DNA of 19,058 bases from positions 1 to 19,058 of the forward strand of contig RHKR01000013.1 in assembly GCA_008363265.1 (NCBI GenBank), read 5' to 3'. This DNA comes from Chlorobiota bacterium. GTDB lineage: Bacteria; Bacteroidota; Ignavibacteria; Ignavibacteriales; Ignavibacteriaceae. The notes under the pieces are model-generated. The model was not told where the DNA came from. It made no database searches and saw only the letters and a program-made list of their open reading frames with translations. Position 1 is the stretch's first letter. Each line of letters opens with the position of its first letter. A program made the position numbers and the translations under genes. Of this stretch, positions 14,638-19,058 are shown piece by piece.

Positions 14638-16515
14638 TCACTTATTCAAATATACCATTAAGATGGAAATATCTGAGGGAGTAACTCCCGAAATACGACT
14701 TGCCTGACCTATATTCCTCGGTTTTACACGGGAAAGTTTCTCCCGTCCCTCAGCTGAAATGGAGGATATCTGAGAGTAGTCGATGTGCTGGGGTATGGCG
14801 AGTTCCTCATACTTTTCAAGACGGGCCACGGTTTCATGCTGGCGCTGGATGTAGCCGTCGTATTTTATTTCGAGCTCGATCTGAAAAGCAACATCCTCAT
14901 CTGAGAGTATCTTTTTCAGTTCCGGTGAGTCTTCATCTTTGATAAGTCTGCCAAGTTCATAGGCGTTGATCTCAGGCCTTTTGATGATCTTCTCAAGGGT
15001 GTCGGTGAATCTGATCTCGGAAGAACCGGTCTTCGCGAGAAAAGGGTTAACCCTTTCAGGGGTCAGTTTTATTTTTTTTACCAGCTCGAGTCCCGTATAA
15101 ACTTTTCTTTCCTTCTCTTCCACCTTCCGGATCTCATCATCATTGATCAGACCGATCCTGTGCCCGTATCTGGAGAGTCTGTTCTCCGCGTTATCAGGAC
15201 GGAGCAGCAGCCTGTGTTCAGCCCTCGAGGTAAACATGCGGTAAGGCTCGGAGGTTGATTTCCCTACGAGGTCATCTATCAGTACTCCAATATATCCTTC
15301 GCTTCTTTTTATCACGAGCTCCGGTTCTTTTTTGATCTTTAATGCTGCATTAATTCCTGCCATTAAACCCTGTGCTGCCGCTTCCTCATAACCGGATGTG
15401 CCATTGATCTGCCCGGCAAAATATAGTCCACTGACGAGTTTTGTCTCCATGGTGAGATCGATCTGATGTGGAGGAAAAAAGTCGTATTCCACTGCGTAAC
15501 CGGGTCTGACCATCACCACTTCTTCAAGACCTTTGATCTTTTTCAGAGCTTCGAGCTGGATCTCTGCCGGCAGTGAGGTGGAAAAACCGTTCACGTAGAT
15601 GAGTTCTGTATCAAGTCCTTCAGGTTCCAGAAACAATTGGTGCCTAGGTTTATCCGAGAAACGCACGATCTTGTCCTCTATTGAGGGGCAGTATCGTGGT
15701 CCGGTTCCCTGGATGAGGCCCGTGAACATGGGAGATCGCGAAAATCCTTTTTCAAGTATTTTGTGCACTGCATCATCAGTATAAGTCATGTGGCATGATA
15801 CCTGAGGCAGGAAAGGAAAGAGACTCTTGTCTGTTCTGTGGGAGAAAGGTTGCGGTTTGTCATCACCGGGCTGCACTTCAAGTACATCCCAGTTGATCGA
15901 ATCCCTGTGGAGCCTCGGTGGTGTTCCTGTTTTCAGCCTTCCTGTTTCGAATCCTGCCCTGATCAGTGATTCAGTGATCCCTGTGGCAGGCTGTTCGCCG
16001 AACCTGCCGCCTGGTGTTGCAGTGAGACCAGTGTGCATCAGGCCGTTGAGAAAAGTACCTGATGAAAGAACAACCGCCTTGGCGTCTATCTCTTCACCGT
16101 GTGCGGTTCTTACGCCCGTGATCACTCCGTTATCGATCAGGATCTCAACAATCGATTCCGCTATTATTTCCAGGTTCTCTGTTCTTTCCACCACTTCAAG
16201 GGCAATGCGGCTGTAGATCGTTCTGTCGTTCTGACTTCTCGGCGACCAAACCGCCGGGCCTTTGCTCTTGTTAAGCATCCTGAACTGGATACCGGAACGG
16301 TCGGCTATTTCACCCATTACACCTCCCAGGGCATCTATCTCTCTTACGAGGTGCCCTTTAGCAGTTCCGCCTATCGCCGGATTGCAGGAAAGTCTGCCCG
16401 TGGCATATTTATCCATTGTCACAAGCGCTGTTTTACAGCCCATTCTTGCCGCGGACACGGAGGCTTCAATACCGGCGTGTCCTCCGCCGATCACTATTAC
16501 ATCATATTTTCGCAT
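14638..16515 (-). CDS. mnmG: tRNA uridine-34 5-carboxymethylaminomethyl synthesis enzyme MnmG (GidA)
   Basis: MnmG is the FAD protein that, with the GTPase MnmE, modifies wobble uridine 34 of several tRNAs using methylene-tetrahydrofolate and glycine or ammonium. The 625 residues begin [20 protein letters not shown], with the dinucleotide-binding GGGHAGIE at 10-17. Family blocks follow: [76 protein letters not shown], and [22 protein letters not shown]-terminal helical domain ends in [15 protein letters not shown]. Length is typical. The ATG lies 15 nt from a parS-like site, and no Shine-Dalgarno sequence is seen. Upstream mnmE is 105 nt away across the parS pair, and rsmG follows by 18 nt. 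Confidence 0.97.
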   Translation of the reverse strand: MRKYDVIVIGGGHAGIEASVSAARMGCKTALVTMDKYATGRLSCNPAIGGTAKGHLVREIDALGGVMGEIADRSGIQFRMLNKSKGPAVWSPRSQNDRTIYSRIALEVVERTENLEIIAESIVEILIDNGVITGVRTAHGEEIDAKAVVLSSGTFLNGLMHTGLTATPGGRFGEQPATGITESLIRAGFETGRLKTGTPPRLHRDSINWDVLEVQPGDDKPQPFSHRTDKSLFPFLPQVSCHMTYTDDAVHKILEKGFSRSPMFTGLIQGTGPRYCPSIEDKIVRFSDKPRHQLFLEPEGLDTELIYVNGFSTSLPAEIQLEALKKIKGLEEVVMVRPGYAVEYDFFPPHQIDLTMETKLVSGLYFAGQINGTSGYEEAAAQGLMAGINAALKIKKEPELVIKRSEGYIGVLIDDLVGKSTSEPYRMFTSRAEHRLLLRPDNAENRLSRYGHRIGLINDDEIRKVEEKERKVYTGLELVKKIKLTPERVNPFLAKTGSSEIRFTDTLEKIIKRPEINAYELGRLIKDEDSPELKKILSDEDVAFQIELEIKYDGYIQRQHETVARLEKYEELAIPQHIDYSQISSISAEGREKLSRVKPRNIGQASRISGVTPSDISILMVYLNK

Positions 16516-16529
16516 AAATAAGTTTAAAA

Positions 16530-16545
16530 TGTTTCATGTGAAACA
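16530..16545. other. parS: parS-like centromere site 1
   Basis: TGTTTCATGTGAAACA has perfect 7-bp arms (TGTTTCA/TGAAACA) and differs at one base from the widely conserved ParB-binding parS sequence TGTTTCACGTGAAACA. It lies within a 26-bp segment (16520-16545) that is repeated exactly at site 2. It sits 15 nt upstream of the mnmG start, in the usual origin-proximal position for parS. Confidence 0.85.
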
Positions 16546-16596
16546 ATTTGAATGTTCATAAAAGTCACATCAGGAAAATAAGGGGCAAGTTTAAAA

Positions 16597-16612
16597 TGTT
16601 TCATGTGAAACA
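16597..16612. other. parS: parS-like centromere site 2
   Basis: This second exact copy of TGTTTCATGTGAAACA lies 67 bp from the first, in the same orientation, 9 nt downstream of the mnmE stop codon. The arms extend further here (AAATGTTTCA / TGAAACATTT), giving 10-bp arms. Two sites this close should load ParB jointly. The parA and parB genes are not in this window. Confidence 0.85.
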
Positions 16613-16620
16613 TTTATAAT

Positions 16621-17976
16621 CTACTTCCCGATACAGAAGTGCATGAAAATGTTGTTCAGGATGTCATCCGAGGTTATTTCTCCGGTGATCTCGGCGAGGG
16701 AGTTCTCGGCATTTCTGAGATCAATGGAGATGAATTCACCGCTGAGACCCGATCTGCTTGAGGCAAGTGCGTCCTCAAGGTTCTCTTTTGCCCTTTTCAG
16801 GCAACTGTAGTGACGCATGTTTGACACAACGGCACTCTTCTCACTGTAGGATGACGAACCAATCGCCCGCTCTTTCAGGAGTTCAAAAAGTTCGTTGATC
16901 CCTTTCCCGGTCTTTGCCGAGATCGCGACATCAGATTTAAGCAGCGCGGGGTGGTCGAGGTCAACTTTGTTAAGCACGACAATGATATTCCTTTCACCGG
17001 TCAGTTTCCTGATCTCATCGTAGAGATCAACCGAGATGTTTTGAACTACATCATTAATGAACAGCACCAGGTCGGAATCCTTTACTGCCTGACGGCTTCT
17101 GCGGACCCCCTCCTGCTCGATCTCATCATCTGTCTCACGGATCCCGGCTGTATCAAAAAGACGGTAGAGAATTCCATCGATCACAACTTCCTCACGGATT
17201 ATGTCGCGAGTGGTTCCGGGTATTGAACTGACTATGGCCCGGTACTCTTTAAGCAGGTAATTGAGAAGGGATGATTTCCCGACGTTGGGCTGACCGACAA
17301 GAGCGACATTAACGCCGTCACGCATCACCCTGCCGAATCCGTATGTTCCCAGCAGTTCCTCTATCTCTGCGATAATTCCTTCGATCCGGCTGATCAGTTC
17401 GGTTCTCTCAACGAATTCAAGGTCTTCCTCGGCGAAGTCGAGTTCAAGCTCAACCAGGGATGAGGTATGTACAAGCATCTGACGAAGCGAATTAACCTTG
17501 GCAGAAAGTACACCGTCCAACTGGTTCCTCGCCCCGCGGATTGAGGCTTCCGACCGCGCCGAGATCAACTCCATAACGGCTTCAGCCTGGGAAAGATCGA
17601 TCCTGCCGTTCAGGAAGGCCCGCTTTGTGAACTCACCGGGCTCGGCGTTTCTCACTCCAAGGTCGTAAAGGAGTTCTGTTATCCTTCTTGAGATGTTCGG
17701 ATTGCCGTGGCAGGATATCTCAATGCAGTCTTCACCGGTGTAGGAATTGGGGGATCTGAATACGGAAACAACAACATCGTCGATGATCTCACCAGAGGGT
17801 GAGACTATCTTTCCATACTTAATTGTGTGTGTTTTGGCCTCTTCAAGAGGTGTGGTGCCTGAGAAAATAGCCCCGGCAGAGGGGATCGCCTTGTCACCGC
17901 TGATCCTGATAACAGAAACAGCGCCCACTCCGGGCGGGGTGATGATGGCCGTGATCGTATCTTCTTTCAAAATCAT
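16621..17976 (-). CDS. mnmE: tRNA modification GTPase MnmE (TrmE)
   Basis: MnmE is the GTPase partner of MnmG in wobble-uridine modification. The 451 residues start MILKEDTITAIITPPGVGAV and carry a tetrahydrofolate-binding N domain (with GEFTKRAFLNGRIDLSQAEAVMELI at about 114-139). The G domain has G1 GQPNVGKSS (228-236), G2 GTTRD (254-258), G3 DTAG (275-278) and G4 NKVD (336-339), and the essential C-terminal CIGK motif is at 448-451. An in-frame ATG at 18027 would add 17 residues with no family support, so 17976 is preferred. A TAnnTTTG promoter element ends about 7 nt before this ATG, so the message may be leaderless or nearly so. It heads the presumed mnmE-mnmG-rsmG-murQ-PAP2-mfd operon. 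Confidence 0.96.
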   Translation of the reverse strand: MILKEDTITAIITPPGVGAVSVIRISGDKAIPSAGAIFSGTTPLEEAKTHTIKYGKIVSPSGEIIDDVVVSVFRSPNSYTGEDCIEISCHGNPNISRRITELLYDLGVRNAEPGEFTKRAFLNGRIDLSQAEAVMELISARSEASIRGARNQLDGVLSAKVNSLRQMLVHTSSLVELELDFAEEDLEFVERTELISRIEGIIAEIEELLGTYGFGRVMRDGVNVALVGQPNVGKSSLLNYLLKEYRAIVSSIPGTTRDIIREEVVIDGILYRLFDTAGIRETDDEIEQEGVRRSRQAVKDSDLVLFINDVVQNISVDLYDEIRKLTGERNIIVVLNKVDLDHPALLKSDVAISAKTGKGINELFELLKERAIGSSSYSEKSAVVSNMRHYSCLKRAKENLEDALASSRSGLSGEFISIDLRNAENSLAEITGEITSDDILNNIFMHFCIGK

Positions 17977-17982
17977 AACTTG

Positions 17983-17990
17983 CAAAAATA
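17983..17990 (-). promoter_or_regulatory. Possible mnmE promoter -7 element (TATTTTTG)
   Basis: On the minus strand TATTTTTG (17990 to 17983) matches TAnnTTTG exactly. A T-rich GTTTTT lies about 20 nt further upstream, but a true TTTG -33 is not clear. With the usual few-base distance from element to start, transcription would begin at or next to the mnmE ATG at 17976. Confidence 0.42.
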
Positions 17991-18051
17991 CGGAATTACC
18001 ACGGCAGAGAAAAACATCACCACCCACCTATTAAATATAACTTATTTTATA

Positions 18052-19044
18052 TTATACCGCAAAGACTCTGTGATAAATGAAATCAAACGAGAAAGATTTG
18101 GTATCAACTTTTCTGTCGATGTATTCAGCGACCTGTTTCAAACGGTTCGGTATCGCCATAAGTTTATCCTGAGCTTTCCTTCCGGCCTCATTAAGTCCTG
18201 TCACCGCATCGATCTCCCAGAACTTCAGGACATCTTCAACGATCTTCTTGTAGTCCCAAGGTCCGTAAATACCCGATCTTCTCACCACATCGGCCATATC
18301 TTTGAAGTTCGGCATGCTGAGTCCCGGCATTTCGATCGAGGGAAGGATCGCCAGGGCTGATTTGAGCGCGCGAGCAGGATCGATCTTAAGGATCTCCTTG
18401 AACACTTTCCTGTAAAAAGCGTAGTGGCGTGCCTCATCAGCGGCTATACTGGAGAGAATCCCTTCGAGGGTGGGTTCATACTTCCCTGCCGCCTTGCCGG
18501 TGTTTCCGTGTGTGACCTGTGTGGCGCGTTCCTGCAGCGAAGTGTAGGCGAAAACCCGGTAGGGGTCTTTATCCCAATCAGGCCGAAAACCCGATTCCTG
18601 ATAGGCATACTGCATAATTTCGACGCATTTGAAGTTGAACAGGCGTGAGTCCCTCGCGTAGTCGCGGAGAATGCCTCCGTGGCGGTCCTCCTCAGCTGTC
18701 CAGATCGAGTTCCAGGTCTTCCAGACGCTCTCATCACCGAGGTAGGTGGCGATCAGACGATGGAAGTGGGGCAAACCCTCTTCAGTAAGCAAGCCCAGGG
18801 TTACAGAGACCCTTACAGCGTCATCGATCCCGCGGGCTCTCTCTCGCAGCAGTTCAAGGTTTTTAAGTTCATCATCACTCATTTGTTCGTCAGCCGGAAG
18901 AAAGTCACTCGGGAACCACAATTTTCGCTTTTTCAGGTGCTCATCCATCATTTCCGCAACCTGTGGTTCGATCTCAGCCAGCACTTCAGCTTTACTTTTT
19001 GATTCAAAATCCTCACTCTGAGGGTTTTTTATTACGATCTCCAT
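18052..19044 (-). CDS. Acyl-ACP desaturase (soluble diiron type)
   Basis: This family puts a cis double bond into acyl chains carried on acyl carrier protein, using O2 and a ferredoxin-like donor, in the cytoplasm. The 330 residues contain the diiron ligand pattern of plant stearoyl-ACP desaturases and mycobacterial DesA proteins: TEEGLPHFH (about 87-95), EEDRHG (118-123), TSLQE (168-172) and DEARH (203-207). GNTGKAAGKYEPTLEGIL precedes the last motif. Length is normal for bacterial members. The ATG at 19044 is only 14 nt from the window edge, so its promoter is not visible. It is separated from mnmE by 75 nt and may be a separate transcript. It implies an oxygen-using metabolism and membrane-fluidity control; the double-bond position cannot be read from sequence. 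Confidence 0.93.
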   Translation of the reverse strand: MEIVIKNPQSEDFESKSKAEVLAEIEPQVAEMMDEHLKKRKLWFPSDFLPADEQMSDDELKNLELLRERARGIDDAVRVSVTLGLLTEEGLPHFHRLIATYLGDESVWKTWNSIWTAEEDRHGGILRDYARDSRLFNFKCVEIMQYAYQESGFRPDWDKDPYRVFAYTSLQERATQVTHGNTGKAAGKYEPTLEGILSSIAADEARHYAFYRKVFKEILKIDPARALKSALAILPSIEMPGLSMPNFKDMADVVRRSGIYGPWDYKKIVEDVLKFWEIDAVTGLNEAGRKAQDKLMAIPNRLKQVAEYIDRKVDTKSFSFDFIYHRVFAV

Positions 19045-19058
19045 TCGGGGATGCCTTT

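Larger units (their letters stand above)
16520..16612 (+). repeat. 26-bp direct repeat carrying the parS pair
   Basis: Positions 16520-16545 and 16587-16612 are identical over 26 bases; this includes the flank AAGTTTAAAA before each parS core. The 41-nt spacer between the copies is A/T-rich, with a GGGG run at 16582-16585, and holds no gene. The identical left flank suggests duplication of a unit larger than the ParB site. Confidence 0.9.

Noticed and set aside
17977..18027. N-terminally extended MnmE starting at 18027
   Set aside because: The extra 17 residues do not match the family, whose proteins start just before DTIxAIxTPPG; the extension covers the likely promoter element.
19000..19044. 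Inverted repeat CCCTCA/TGAGGA with A/T flanks at the desaturase 5' end, terminator-like
   Set aside because: It lies within the first codons of the desaturase, has a mismatch in the stem and would block the gene itself; taken as coding sequence.
1..19058. CRISPR arrays, insertion sequences, tRNA or rRNA genes, prophage or toxin-antitoxin genes
   Set aside because: No regularly spaced repeats, transposase motifs, terminal inverted repeats or structural RNA signatures were found on reading both strands.

Overview
This is a chromosomal replication-origin neighbourhood from a Gram-negative bacterium. An outer-membrane type patatin/Omp85 gene and a YidC with a large periplasmic domain point to two membranes. 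Several promoters match the TAnnTTTG -7 element typical of Bacteroidota and relatives. Many starts lack a clear Shine-Dalgarno site, and there is a small Cys-containing membrane protein resembling DUF6132. Together these suggest the Bacteroidota/Chlorobiota/Ignavibacteriota group; I lean to an Ignavibacteria-like lineage, but that is inference. No plasmid, phage, insertion sequence, CRISPR, tRNA or rRNA signature was seen.

Layout. Positions 1-689 hold the 5' part of dnaA (minus strand, running off the left edge). Positions 690-1077 are a gene-free, AT-rich oriC-like region with four same-orientation DnaA boxes, several inverted repeats and the rpmH promoter. To the right and on the plus strand come rpmH-rnpA-yidC, a broken patatin/Omp85 gene (two internal deletions with frame changes), and hslV-hslU, closed by a strong bidirectional terminator at 8074-8106. 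Next are mscL (minus) and a small DUF6132-like gene (plus), divergently arranged. From 8845 to 19044 everything is on the minus strand. In order of transcription these are an acyl-ACP desaturase, mnmE, a pair of parS-like sites, mnmG, rsmG, murQ, a PAP2 phosphatase and mfd.

How it fits together. The window is a rearranged version of the widespread origin cluster dnaA / rpmH-rnpA-yidC / mnmE-mnmG-rsmG(-parA-parB). The mnmE-mnmG-rsmG block is present but lies several kilobases away in inverted orientation, so it faces a fork leaving oriC rightwards. It is followed by murQ, a PAP2 phosphatase and mfd in an almost gapless run that looks like one operon. parA and parB are not in the window, but two parS-like sites remain between mnmE and mnmG. 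The functions are mainly housekeeping: replication start, ribosome and RNase P parts, membrane insertion, ATP-dependent proteolysis, tRNA wobble modification, rRNA methylation, peptidoglycan recycling, transcription-coupled repair and lipid desaturation.

The points most worth a second look are the parS doublet on a 26-bp direct repeat, the extended and regularly placed DnaA boxes, the doubly deleted patatin/Omp85 gene, and the repeated use of overlapping TTGA stop/start junctions. I did not find convincing evidence for a wholly new biological system.
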